Shown: positions 49,908 to 57,511 of the stretch, one piece after another | How the letters are laid out: every line of letters starts with the position of its first letter | Numbering within the stretch: position 1 is the stretch's first letter | Virus record (IMG/VR): IMGVR_UViG_3300036780_000209 | Coordinates: 62,001-126,000 of that record | Strand: one strand, 5' to 3' | DNA length: 64,000 nt | DNA from: a virus | Made by a program: the position numbers and the translations under genes | Notes under the pieces: generated by a model | What the model saw: the letters and a program-made list of their open reading frames with translations, nothing else | Told to the model about the DNA's origin: nothing | Databases searched by the model: none

Positions 49908-50984
49908 TCAGAAAGACCGGTTAAGGAAAGTGGTAACGAAAGACTGGGACAGCGGTCCGGCATAAACCTGGAACCCGGTGAGCTGAGCTTCTTGCTGCGC
50001 CTGCGCCAGGGACGGAGCGCTCACTGATGAATAGGTAGGCTGGCTGGGCACCTGATGCTCAACCTGGGTGATATATGAGGTGCCCTGGGAATTAGCGGCA
50101 AACCAGAGGTTGGCCGCAGCCTCGGTCTTGAAAGAGGCCTGTATCGCGTTATTGGGAAGGGCGTCATTGCTGTAGGACTGAATGCTCAGGATTCCCTCTG
50201 AGACACCAGAGGTCACTACCGCCCAGAGCGAACCCCCGCCCCCCCCCCCGGATCCTCCGCCGCCTCCCCCGCCGCCGGAGCCACCAGAGCCACCGCCGCT
50301 GCCAGGGCCGCCTCCGTTAACCGGGCCGCCTGAGCCGGGCAGGCCGCTCGGCGGTCCCGTCTCGACGCCCACCGGCTTGAGGAGCTTGAGGTCGGAGGGG
50401 CCGGCCGCTGACCCGTTGTACTGGCTGAAATGCCAGCCCACCCCGGCGCTGATGCGGCCCATGTAGGCGGCGATGGCGTCATACGCCTTCTGGCTGAATA
50501 CCCCGTTGGTGGTGCCGGCCTGGACCAGGGCATCGGAGGCATCCTGGACGATGAACAGGCTGAGCACGTACCGCTGGTTGAACTTGCCCGCCGTCATGAT
50601 GATCGAGGCATCGCCATCGGCATCGGTCAGGGCCTTGACGTAGACGCGGAAGCGCCAGTTCTTCGGCGGGTAGGTGAAGATCGCCGGGGGGTGCATCAGG
50701 TCCTGCTGGTTGGAGTCCTTCGACTGGAACTCCATGATCGCGGTGACCATCTTGAGGAACGCCTCGGCCTGCAGCCAGGAGACGCCCTGCGGAGTCGAAT
50801 GATCCTGGCCGAAGGACCCGGACACGGTGAGGTCGTCGAGGTACGCGCCGATGACCTGGACGACCCGGCCGCCGATCGTCTCCACGACGTTGGTCAGGAC
50901 CTGCCAGTTCCACTGGATCAGCTCGGGGTCGATCCGGAACGTGATCGCAGGACCGCCCGCGAACCCCAAGGTAGCCGTGCCCAT
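49908..50984 (-). CDS. Tail protein with Gly/Ser-rich linker
   Basis: The 358-residue protein has an N-terminal structured domain of about 215 residues (FRIDPELIQWNWQVLTNVVE, QVIGAYLDDLTVSGSFGQD, KNWRFRVYVKALTDADGDAS), a 45-residue Gly/Ser linker, then a C-terminal domain (LWFAANSQGTSYITQVEHQV). The N-terminal part is a plausible tail-tube-adaptor-like domain. The Gly-rich stretch is the second such run in the window and is a likely flexible hinge. ATG is preceded by AGGAGG. Tail function follows from its place before the hub genes. Confidence 0.6.
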   Translation of the reverse strand: MGTATLGFAGGPAITFRIDPELIQWNWQVLTNVVETIGGRVVQVIGAYLDDLTVSGSFGQDHSTPQGVSWLQAEAFLKMVTAIMEFQSKDSNQQDLMHPPAIFTYPPKNWRFRVYVKALTDADGDASIIMTAGKFNQRYVLSLFIVQDASDALVQAGTTNGVFSQKAYDAIAAYMGRISAGVGWHFSQYNGSAAGPSDLKLLKPVGVETGPPSGLPGSGGPVNGGGPGSGGGSGGSGGGGGGGGSGGGGGGSLWAVVTSGVSEGILSIQSYSNDALPNNAIQASFKTEAAANLWFAANSQGTSYITQVEHQVPSQPTYSSVSAPSLAQAQQEAQLTGFQVYAGPLSQSFVTTFLNRSF

Positions 50985-51023
50985 TGCACCTCCTCCCCTT
51001 GCTTCCGGGGATGAGGAGGGGGT

Positions 51024-51053
51024 TTGCCAGGTTACAGGTTTCTTTGATAAAAT
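51024..51053 (+). promoter_or_regulatory. Promoter of the membrane/SLOG-like cassette with operator-like repeat
   Basis: TTGCCA (51024-51029) and TAAAAT (51048-51053) are separated by 18 bases containing CAGGTTTCTTTG (51035-51046), a variant of the phage-wide repeat. An AGGAG ribosome site lies 6 bases after the -10. It is the only plausible plus-strand promoter in this part. Confidence 0.55.
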
Positions 51054-51073
51054 CTGGACAGGAGATGATTACC

Positions 51074-51466
51074 ATGAAAAGATGGCCCGCCGTTCTCGGC
51101 GCTCCCGTGATCACCGGAGTCGCACTGGCAGTCGCCGGCATCCTCCGGAATGACCCCTGCGGCTGCAATTCCAACGGAGCCGCCGGGGCTCCTCTCATCG
51201 CGGCCGGGGCAGTCCTGGCCGGGATCCCGCTGCTGGCCCTGATCACGGCCGCGATCATCGCGGTGATCCGGGAGGCTGCCCGTGATTACCGCCAGTACCA
51301 GGCCTGGAAGGCCACGCTGAGTCCCGAGGCCCTGGGCCTGGTGAGGGTGGCCGAGGCCGCCGCGATCTTCGGGGGCACTGCCATTGCCCAGCATGAGCTG
51401 CGCAGGTGGGGCGACCGGGTGAACGCATCCGTGACCGAGACGCAGGTCAATGGATTCGGAGGCTGA
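51074..51466 (+). CDS. Small membrane protein of the plus-strand cassette
   Basis: The 130-residue protein has two predicted membrane segments (VLGAPVITGVALAVAGIL and PLIAAGAVLAGIPLLALITA), a short loop with C-G-C, and a C-terminal cytoplasmic helix region (ARDYRQYQAWKATLSPEALG, VAEAAAIFGGTAIAQHELRR). It could be an effector or exclusion membrane protein, or a holin. ATG at 51074 has GGAG nine bases upstream; a start nine bases earlier is possible. It overlaps the SLOG-like gene by 17 bases, so the pair is co-translated. Confidence 0.6.
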   Translation: MKRWPAVLGAPVITGVALAVAGILRNDPCGCNSNGAAGAPLIAAGAVLAGIPLLALITAAIIAVIREAARDYRQYQAWKATLSPEALGLVRVAEAAAIFGGTAIAQHELRRWGDRVNASVTETQVNGFGG

Positions 51467-51800
51467 GGCCTTCCGGCTGCTGGTCATGGCCAGCAGGCGG
51501 TTCACCTCCGTGCCGATGATGCGCAGCGCGCTCTTCCGGCTGCAGGAGCCGGGCAGGCTCCTGACCGTGGTCCACAGCGGCAAGGAGGGCGGCGAGACGA
51601 TCGCGAGGCTCTGGGCGCTGGAGCGCCAGGCGCTCGGCGAGCTTGTCGGGGAGGAGGAATCCCCGCTTGAAACAGCAGTCGCGAGTGCCGATCATGCTCT
51701 CATCGGGCTTGTGGCCACGGCTAAGAACAAGGGCACTCGCGACTGCTTCCAGCAGGTCAGGGCCGCAGGGATTCCCTGGGCCTTGATCATCCAGCGCTAG
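51450..51800 (+). CDS. SLOG/DUF2493-like nucleotide-binding protein
   Basis: The 116-residue protein has a Rossmann-like pattern similar to DUF2493/YspA SLOG proteins: a beta-strand start (LVMASRRFTSVPMMRSAL), then VVHSGKEGGETIARLWA, a helix, and ATAKNKGTRDCFQQVRAAGIP, where G-T-R-D-C and R-A-A-G-I-P are typical. SLOG proteins bind nucleotide-derived ligands and occur in stress or conflict systems and phages. Its function here is unknown. It ends in a TAG that overlaps the stop of the convergent hydrolase gene in a shared CTAG. Confidence 0.6.
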   Translation: MDSEAEAFRLLVMASRRFTSVPMMRSALFRLQEPGRLLTVVHSGKEGGETIARLWALERQALGELVGEEESPLETAVASADHALIGLVATAKNKGTRDCFQQVRAAGIPWALIIQR

Positions 51801-53053
51801 CCGCCGGCTCCCCTGACCTTGAAGAACCGGTGGTACGCGGTAGCCCAGATGCGGACGGTGCCCACCCGGGTGCCCCGGTCATGAGCGCCGAAGGTGTACC
51901 GGACCGTCCCGTCATGGGCATAGGCCACGAACTCCATGTGAAACTCGCTGCCGGACGGACCCCAGACCACGACATCGCCCCGGTGCGCCTGATTCTCGCG
52001 AATCTGGATCAGGTTGTGCTTGACCATGTCCGCCACGGTGCGGTACATGCTGATCCCCATGGCCTTGTAGGCCATCATGACGGCTCCCGAGCAGTCGTAG
52101 CCATCCTGGCAGGGACCGGTACCGCCCCACTCGTACCAGCAGCCGCTCTCGTGCTCCTTGGCCCAGTTGAAGGCCCCGATGCTCTTATCAGGCACGTGAG
52201 AGGGCGGGGGGTTGAAGTCCGGGTGGTGGTGGGCGTAGTCAGCCAGGAGGAATGCCCTCGTCACGCTGGCCGTGCCGCCCGCGCAGCCGTCCCCGTCCCA
52301 GGGGGAGGTTCCGGCCTCGGCGTAGAGCTTGCTGAATCCCTCGTCCTGGACGCTGACGGGAGCGTAGGAAGCTCCCTGGGGGTATCCCAGGCCCAGGCCC
52401 TGCCAGGTGGACAGGAGGAAGCCGAAGAGCCCCTCGGCCACCGAGTCGTAAGGCGGGGGCATCGAGCCGTCCGTGTGGCCGGGGTACCAGGCCGTGGGGA
52501 CCCCGCCGGACTCGTGCTCGATCACGCAGGCCTCGAAGCTCCCGGCAGGAGCGCCGCTGCCGCCGCCGGAAGGCGGAGGCGGGGCTGTCACCGGGGCTGA
52601 GGGCGCTGCGGGCGCTGAGGGCGCGGGAGCAGAGATCTGCGGCGGGGCGGGGATGGTCCCGGTGAATCTCGGGACGATAAGCTGCCATCCTGCCACGACC
52701 ACGGAAGGATTCGCGATCAGCTTCTGGTTGGCCTGGTACAGGAGGGTCCAGGCGTCGGCCCGGCCGTAGAGCCTCGCCGCGATCGAGGCGAGCGAGTCGC
52801 CGGGCCGGACGGTGTAGGTCGCGGCAGCCGGGGTACCGGAAGTAGCAGGAGGAGTGAACCGGCGGGCCGGAACGCGAGAGGAGAGCCGCAGCGAGGGGGC
52901 AGCGGGGGCAGCAGGCCGAGCGCCTGCCAGGTTGGCCGCTAGCGCAGGGTGCCCGGCGCTGGCGGGTGATCCGAAGGGGGAGAAGAACACGAGTACGGCA
53001 GCCAGCATGCAAAAAGCCAGGATAAGGCTCCTGGCCCGCAGGGTGGAAGACAT
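51797..53053 (-). CDS. Secreted peptidoglycan hydrolase: signal peptide, LysM, transglycosylase-like and NlpC/P60 domains
   Basis: The 418-residue protein begins with a good Sec signal (ARSLILAFCMLAAVLVFFS, probable cleavage after SPASA). A LysM domain follows at about 78-128 (TYTVRPGDSLASIAARLYG). After a Pro/Ala linker comes a transglycosylase/Rpf-like region (ACVIEHESGGVPTAWYPG; SVAEGLFGFLLSTWQGLG), then an NlpC/P60 domain (GYDCSGAVMMAYKAMG; RGDVVVWGPSG; FHMEFVAYA) with the Cys and His. It should cut glycan and peptide bonds. ATG at 53053 was chosen for the signal peptide and TGGAGCAC upstream. Phage lysins with classical signal peptides are less usual; it may act outside before lysis or in superinfection exclusion. 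Confidence 0.8.
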   Translation of the reverse strand: MSSTLRARSLILAFCMLAAVLVFFSPFGSPASAGHPALAANLAGARPAAPAAPSLRLSSRVPARRFTPPATSGTPAAATYTVRPGDSLASIAARLYGRADAWTLLYQANQKLIANPSVVVAGWQLIVPRFTGTIPAPPQISAPAPSAPAAPSAPVTAPPPPSGGGSGAPAGSFEACVIEHESGGVPTAWYPGHTDGSMPPPYDSVAEGLFGFLLSTWQGLGLGYPQGASYAPVSVQDEGFSKLYAEAGTSPWDGDGCAGGTASVTRAFLLADYAHHHPDFNPPPSHVPDKSIGAFNWAKEHESGCWYEWGGTGPCQDGYDCSGAVMMAYKAMGISMYRTVADMVKHNLIQIRENQAHRGDVVVWGPSGSEFHMEFVAYAHDGTVRYTFGAHDRGTRVGTVRIWATAYHRFFKVRGAGG

Positions 53054-53196
53054 AGTGCTCCAGACCTGGAAGGTACGCCCGGAGCGCAGGGGAGTCTGGG
53101 GGCAGGCTCCCGGGGGTGGCGCTCTGGCGTCGGTAAAACGGAAACGTAACACGCGGGTCACGCCTTGTCCCGTATTCCGCCAGGAGCACCGTACTA

Positions 53197-53208
53197 CAAG
53201 GTTCGTTG
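53197..53208. promoter_or_regulatory. Variant operator-like repeat upstream of the secreted hydrolase
   Basis: CAAGGTTCGTTG resembles the repeat at other promoters. It lies in the 161-base gap between the tape-measure stop and the hydrolase start. In the plus direction it is followed by TGTAAT, a -10-like hexamer; in the minus direction no clear promoter is seen. The rest of the gap holds no other recognised element. Confidence 0.4.
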
Positions 53209-53214
53209 TAATGT

Positions 53215-55596
53215 CTAGCGGCTGGCCTGCGCCGCCCAGGCGTTGGCGGGGATCGTTCCCATCGCCGCCGAGGTGTCGTAACTGCCCGGGAGCAGCTTAA
53301 GGAGCTGCCTGGCCTCGCTGGACAGGGTCACCATGTACGAGGCCCCGCCCGCCTGGCCGTGCCCTGGCGTCGCGCTGAATCCAGGGTGCTGCTTGACCCA
53401 CTTTGCCCAAGACAGGCCCTGATTCGCGCCGGCCTTCTGTCCCATCTCCGCCGAGGTGGATACCGACGGGTCCACCAGCCCGTGGGTGAGGGCGCTGGTG
53501 TTGCCGAGAACCTTGCCCTTGGAGTCGTAGAACTCGACGTTGCCCGCCATCAGCTCGTCAGGGTAGAACTTCATGGCCGCCGAGAGGGACATCACCCGGG
53601 GGCCGCTGCGGGTCAGCACGCGCACCTGGTCGCTGCTGCTGGCATTCTGCAGGAGGGCCTCCAGCACCGGGCTCCGCTGCTTGCTCTTGCGCACTTCCGA
53701 CAGGTAGGCACTCGCCGCCTGGGACCCCCCGGCTGCGCCCCGGAGGGTGGCCTGCCACCCGGACCCGGTCGCCAGTCCGTACTTACCGGTCGCGGCAGTG
53801 GGAGAGCCACCCATGCCGGTGGGCTGGGCACTGCCCCCCTGGTTGCGCGCCGCCTGAGCCTCATTCTGGCCGCCGACCTGGTGGACAATCCACTGCATGA
53901 CATTCTGCGGATTGACCGGCGCTCCGGTCTGCGAGGAAATGACGGAAGCCCACACGTTCAGGTTGATGTTGTCGGGGACCTGGTAGACGTTAAGGAACTG
54001 GTTGGCAATCTGGTCCACCAGGTCAGGCGTCAGGTTACCGCCCGCCGCGCCGATCATCTGCTTGAGGCCGGCCAGCTCCTGCGGTGTCATGATCTGCTGG
54101 ATGACCGACATGTTCTGGCCTGACTGCATGGTCAGGACCGCACTCGGGTTCGTGCGCGAGAGGTACTGGTACTGAGCCGGGGTGATGCCGTACTGGCCAG
54201 AGGTAATGATCTGCTGCTGGTAAGAGAATTCCCCGCCGAAGTTAGCCCCGGCGAACTGCTTCCCGTAAGAGGCCTGCATCTGGGCAAGCCCTCCCGCAAG
54301 GCCGACGGCCCCCGGGCCAGCGCCCTGCTGCAATGCGGACTGGAAATAGCTCTGGAAAGCCTGGCGCGCATTATTCGCATTATCCCCGGCCCGGCCGGCC
54401 ACGTCGCTCAGGGAGGTGATGGACCCGGAAAGCTGGTCAAGCGAAATGGTCGAGTTCTGGACAGCAGTCTGCAGGATGGAGGTGGACTGGTTAACGTCCA
54501 TCCCGTTAGCGGTGAAGTTGTGGTAGACGAAGTCCAGCGCCGACTGGCGGTTCTGCATCTGGCCCGACTGGCTGGTGTCCCGGCGGCCGAAGCCGAGGGC
54601 AGTGACATCGCCGAACGACTCACCTGCCGCCTGGGGCGTCATGGCGCTCCACATCATGGAGGTCTCGTAGAGCTTCTCGTGCAGCCGCTCCGCCTGGGCT
54701 TCGAGGTTGGAGCCGCCCTCGATCTGCTGGTACGGCCGGGCCGCCTCGCGCTGATTGCGGAGCCAGCCGGGGACGCCGCCGCCGCCGACTCCCGCGATGT
54801 CCGCGAGGAGCCCCACGCCCGGGATGCTCTTGAGAGCGCCGAGGACGCCACCGCCCGGGCTGCTGCCCATGGCCACCCGTGCGCCGAACTGCTGGACCGC
54901 CGCCAGGACTCCCGGGTTCAGGTTCGGGTAGCGCTGCGTCAGGACCCCGGCGAGGCCGGTGTAACCTCCGGTCGGCGGGGGGATAGGACCGCCGGGAGGC
55001 GCGGAGGGAGTTGTCCCGCCGCCGCCGCCTCCCGGAGGCGTGGCCGGCGCTCCGCCCAGGGCGGTATAGGCAGCGTTGTAGCTCATGCCGCCGCCGCCGG
55101 TACCGCCTCCGGCCCCGCCGCCGCCTGCGCCGGAAGCCTGCTGGATGAGCAGTGCGAGCTGGGACATGAGCTGGCTCGTCCCGGTGGTGCTCGTTGGGGT
55201 CCCGGCCGGCGTCCCGCCGCTGCCCGGCGAGGGAGCCGCAGGCTGGTAGAGCGGGACTCCGGCGACCCACTGGCCGATCCGCTGGGCGGCATAGGTCTGC
55301 AGGTTGCTCATCGAGGTGAGCGCTCCTGTAGGGCTCATCTGGGTGAGGCTGGCGTACCCGGGCATGCCGCCCTGGGAGGCCACCTGCTGGATGACGTTCT
55401 GCCGCATCTGGGGCTGGCCGCCCATGTTGTAGCGGAGCGAGGCGTTGATCGTCTGCTCCAGCATCTGGGTCTGGCGGCCGATCGTCCGCTCCAGGGAGCT
55501 GAGGCGGTCGATCATGACGCTGAATCCCTCGGCGAGCTGGAACCCCGCGTCCGGGTTGACATCCATGTCCGGGCGCGGAGGCGTCGGCATGGTCAT
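53215..55596 (-). CDS. Tail tape measure protein
   Basis: The 793-residue protein sits just after the frameshifted chaperone genes, the standard place for the tape measure. It is helix-rich with Gln/Ser/Ala-rich sequence (MIDRLSSLERTIGRQTQMLE, LDQLSGSITSLSDVAGRAG), has Gly/Pro-rich disordered parts (about residues 145-215), and contains little catalytic signal. It sets tail length and is ejected with DNA. It is rather short for a tape measure of a myovirus, which would predict a short-to-medium tail, unless other genes contribute. ATG follows AGGAGG. Confidence 0.75.
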   Translation of the reverse strand: MTMPTPPRPDMDVNPDAGFQLAEGFSVMIDRLSSLERTIGRQTQMLEQTINASLRYNMGGQPQMRQNVIQQVASQGGMPGYASLTQMSPTGALTSMSNLQTYAAQRIGQWVAGVPLYQPAAPSPGSGGTPAGTPTSTTGTSQLMSQLALLIQQASGAGGGGAGGGTGGGGMSYNAAYTALGGAPATPPGGGGGGTTPSAPPGGPIPPPTGGYTGLAGVLTQRYPNLNPGVLAAVQQFGARVAMGSSPGGGVLGALKSIPGVGLLADIAGVGGGGVPGWLRNQREAARPYQQIEGGSNLEAQAERLHEKLYETSMMWSAMTPQAAGESFGDVTALGFGRRDTSQSGQMQNRQSALDFVYHNFTANGMDVNQSTSILQTAVQNSTISLDQLSGSITSLSDVAGRAGDNANNARQAFQSYFQSALQQGAGPGAVGLAGGLAQMQASYGKQFAGANFGGEFSYQQQIITSGQYGITPAQYQYLSRTNPSAVLTMQSGQNMSVIQQIMTPQELAGLKQMIGAAGGNLTPDLVDQIANQFLNVYQVPDNINLNVWASVISSQTGAPVNPQNVMQWIVHQVGGQNEAQAARNQGGSAQPTGMGGSPTAATGKYGLATGSGWQATLRGAAGGSQAASAYLSEVRKSKQRSPVLEALLQNASSSDQVRVLTRSGPRVMSLSAAMKFYPDELMAGNVEFYDSKGKVLGNTSALTHGLVDPSVSTSAEMGQKAGANQGLSWAKWVKQHPGFSATPGHGQAGGASYMVTLSSEARQLLKLLPGSYDTSAAMGTIPANAWAAQASR

Positions 55597-55621
55597 GTCG
55601 TTCCTCCTACCCTTCCAGGCT

Positions 55622-56502
55622 CTACATCCATTCCAGGTCGCCCGCCGGGGTCACCCCGGGACCAGGGGGCACCGGCTCCTCCGGCAGCGTGATGTACTCG
55701 TTGGCGCTCATCAGGGCGGCCAGGTCCTCCTGGACTGAGCCCGGGGTAGCCTCTTCCCACTCGAAGTCCGTCATGTCCGCGCCGGCAACCGGGAACGCCT
55801 CTTCCTCAGGCTTGCGGAAGTAATCGGGCCAGGCGTCAGCCAGCTCGATCTTGCCCGAGAGCACGGCTGCGAGCCGGGCCGGCTCCTGCGCCTGGCGGGC
55901 CGCCTTCATGCCGTCCAGGAAGTACAGGATCTCCAGGGCGGCTTCCTGGGCTACGGAGAGGGAACGCCCCCGGAGGAGCCCTCTGCGGTCAGCGAGCCGA
56001 AGCTGGCGCTCGATCCAGGGGTCGCATCCTTCGGGGCTGAGTCTTTTCCCAGCTCGGCCACCACCTGCCGGGCGCGCAGCTCCAGCTCCAGGTAGCGGTT
56101 GTAGATGATGTCGATGGTGGTCGGGTACCAGCGGCGGGCATAGCGGAACCGCTCGATCGCCTGCTGCATCGCCCCGCCGGTATCGCCCAGCGGCATCGGC
56201 ATCGGCTGGTCGTCGATGCTGACCACCGCCAGGGCAGCCAGGGCCGTGGCATAGGCCCGGGCCGCGCCGATGGTGGGGTCCCACTCCTTGACGAGGGAGG
56301 CCACGATCAGCTCCTCGTCGGTAGTGAGGGTCCTCAGCGTGATGCGATGGCCGACCCACTCGAATGTCCCGCTGAGGTAGCCGATCATCAGCAGGCCGCT
56401 GAGGTCAGCCCGCCAGTCGGCGGGCTGCTCCCCGAAGGTCATCGGCTCCCCCATGGCCAGGGGAGTCGTGGCTCCGGGGAACTCGGCCTCAGCCGTCGTC
56501 AC
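55622..56502 (-). CDS. Tail assembly chaperone long form (G-T type) produced by -1 frameshift
   Basis: Translation begins at the GTG of the short form and moves back one base at GGGAAAA (56044-56050). Reading then continues as RLSPEGCDPWIERQLRL... to the stop at 55622. The long form adds about 140 residues with an acidic, helical tail (GSVQEDLAALMSANEYI) to the common 153 N-terminal residues. By analogy with lambda gpG-gpGT it recruits tube protein and tape measure. The shift is supported by the canonical heptamer in the correct frame and by the location between Ig-like genes and tape measure. Confidence 0.85.
55951..56502 (-). CDS. Tail assembly chaperone short form (G type)
   Basis: The 183-residue product starts at GTG 56502, overlapping the end of the small gene at 56489 in another frame. 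It contains ADWRADLSGLLMIGYLSG, ATALAALAVVSIDDQPMPM and a helix (RYARRWYPTTIDIIYNRYLE). It normally ends at TAG 55951, after passing the slippery site without shifting. Short-form protein is made in excess over the fusion. The classical pair of overlapping frames before the tape measure is diagnostic. Confidence 0.85.
   Translation of the reverse strand: MTTAEAEFPGATTPLAMGEPMTFGEQPADWRADLSGLLMIGYLSGTFEWVGHRITLRTLTTDEELIVASLVKEWDPTIGAARAYATALAALAVVSIDDQPMPMPLGDTGGAMQQAIERFRYARRWYPTTIDIIYNRYLELELRARQVVAELGKDSAPKDATPGSSASFGSLTAEGSSGGVPSP
56044..56050 (-). other. Programmed -1 ribosomal frameshift site GGGAAAA
   Basis: Read on the minus strand in the short-form frame as CTG GGA AAA GAC, the heptamer G GGA AAA fits the X-XXY-YYZ pattern. 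A GC-rich stretch a few bases downstream (CCCCGAAGGATGCGACCCC) could form a stimulating structure. Confidence 0.85.
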
Positions 56503-56653
56503 GGGCAGCCTTGCTCTCGTCCTCGGGCACCTTGATGTCCAGGCCGGCCGACGGGCTGAACGACAGCCTTACCTCCTGGCCGCCATGGCGGACTACGCAG
56601 ACGACGGCGTCGCCCTCGGTGAAGACATCCACCTTGACGTTGACATGGCTCAC
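56489..56653 (-). CDS. Small phage protein, 54 aa
   Basis: The GTG start (56651-56653) overlaps the preceding stop as GTGA and has GGAGG eight bases upstream. The protein (MSHVNVKVDVFTEGDAVVCV, ... VRHGGQEVRLSFSPS) is beta-rich with an acidic end (PEDESKAARDDG). It ends 11 bases inside the chaperone gene. It is too short to assign but fits the run of coupled tail genes without gaps. Confidence 0.6.
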   Translation of the reverse strand: MSHVNVKVDVFTEGDAVVCVVRHGGQEVRLSFSPSAGLDIKVPEDESKAARDDG

Positions 56654-56805
56654 AGCGGGGTCCTCCACCTGACCATTGACTCCTGGATGCGGAACGGGTC
56701 GGGCTCAGGCGCAAGCTCCGGCGGGTCCGTGACGCTGACCGCTACCGACGCCGAGGCGGTATTGCCGTCGGCGTCGGTAGCGGTAGCGTCGATGACGAGG
56801 ATCAT
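56650..56805 (-). CDS. Small Ig-like fragment protein, 51 aa
   Basis: The ATG overlaps the upstream stop as ATGA. The first part (MILVIDATATDADGNTASAS) strongly resembles the middle of the Ig-like protein just upstream (VTATATDASGQAVSA). It is probably a duplicated beta-strand module with a new C-terminus (EPDPFRIQESMVRW). It ends in the GTGA overlap with the 54-aa gene. Confidence 0.6.
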   Translation of the reverse strand: MILVIDATATDADGNTASASVAVSVTDPPELAPEPDPFRIQESMVRWRTPL

Positions 56806-57122
56806 GCCGCCGGGGGCGTGCCGATCATGGCCGTGAAGACGGCGGTGCCGATGGGGCTGCCATCCTGCTCGGCATAGGTATCGCCGAAGCTGTCGGTGAC
56901 GGTGACGGCCATGACCTCCTGGGTCGTCTGGTTCACGCTGACCGTGGTGTCAGCGCTCACCGCCTGGCCCGAGGCGTCGGTTGCGGTTGCGGTGACCGTC
57001 AGCGAGACGACACTGGTCGAGCCGTCGCTGTAGGTCGCGGTCACGACGATGGTGTCGCCTACGTCGTAAGTGGTCTTGTCCGTGGCCAGCGAGAGCGTCG
57101 GCCCTGGGGTTGGCGTAGTCAA
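56802..57122 (-). CDS. Ig-like domain protein, possible tail decoration
   Basis: The 106-residue protein has a bacterial Ig-like pattern (TLSLATDKTTYDVGDTIVVT; YSDGSTSVVSLTVTATATDA; QEVMAVTVTDSFGDTY). Such domains often decorate phage tails or capsids and bind cell surfaces weakly. The TTG start at 57120-57122 was chosen because GGAGG lies ten bases upstream and it places the domain at the N-terminus. It is followed by two small coupled genes, one a fragment of itself. Confidence 0.65.
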   Translation of the reverse strand: MTTPTPGPTLSLATDKTTYDVGDTIVVTATYSDGSTSVVSLTVTATATDASGQAVSADTTVSVNQTTQEVMAVTVTDSFGDTYAEQDGSPIGTAVFTAMIGTPPAA

Positions 57123-57154
57123 GGGGTGAATCCCTCCGTGCGGAAGCTGCCTTC

Positions 57155-57502
57155 CTAACTTCCGGGGGCAGGAGCGGCTCCCGACTGGCGAGCAGCCCAG
57201 GCCCGCAGTGCGGCACCGGAGATCCGGCCGCGCTCTCCGCACGGTATCCCCTGATCCCGGGCAAAGGCCCGGATGGCAGCCGACTCGGCCGCCGGGGTCC
57301 GCTTCCTCCTGGCCTTCTGCTTGCGCTTGCGCCCGGCGGTCACGTAGGCATAGAACCGGTCCCGCATCTCCCGGTAATGCAGCTCGGTGAGGTCAATCTC
57401 GTAATCCTCACCGTCAAAGCTGAACAATACGGTACAGTCCGCCACCAGCTCCGGATTAAGGTCATCCTTACGAGTAACGGCAACTTCCTGGACCACCGGC
57501 AT
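57155..57502 (-). CDS. Lsr2-like nucleoid-associated DNA-bridging protein
   Basis: The 115-residue protein matches Lsr2 of actinobacteria: an N-terminal dimerisation region (CTVLFSFDGEDYEIDLTELH, RDRFYAYVTAGRKRKQKARR) and a C-terminal DNA-binding domain (IRAFARDQGIPCGERGRISG). The usual R-G-R AT-hook-like core appears as ERGRISG. Lsr2 silences AT-rich DNA; phage copies may act as decoys or control phage genes. The gene lies within the tail block, which is unusual for a regulator. ATG follows AGGAGG. A 27-base inverted repeat precedes the start. Confidence 0.9.
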   Translation of the reverse strand: MPVVQEVAVTRKDDLNPELVADCTVLFSFDGEDYEIDLTELHYREMRDRFYAYVTAGRKRKQKARRKRTPAAESAAIRAFARDQGIPCGERGRISGAALRAWAARQSGAAPAPGS

Positions 57503-57511
57503 TTACCTCCT

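Noticed and set aside
53054-53214. ydaO-type (c-di-AMP) riboswitch upstream of the secreted hydrolase
   Set aside because: Such switches often precede Rpf/NlpC hydrolases in actinobacteria, but the conserved sequence blocks are not present in this gap.
56499-56714. A 71-codon minus-strand frame before the tail chaperone
   Set aside because: Its Arg/Gly/Pro-rich sequence is typical for an off-frame; two other small frames in this stretch have start/stop overlaps and ribosome sites.
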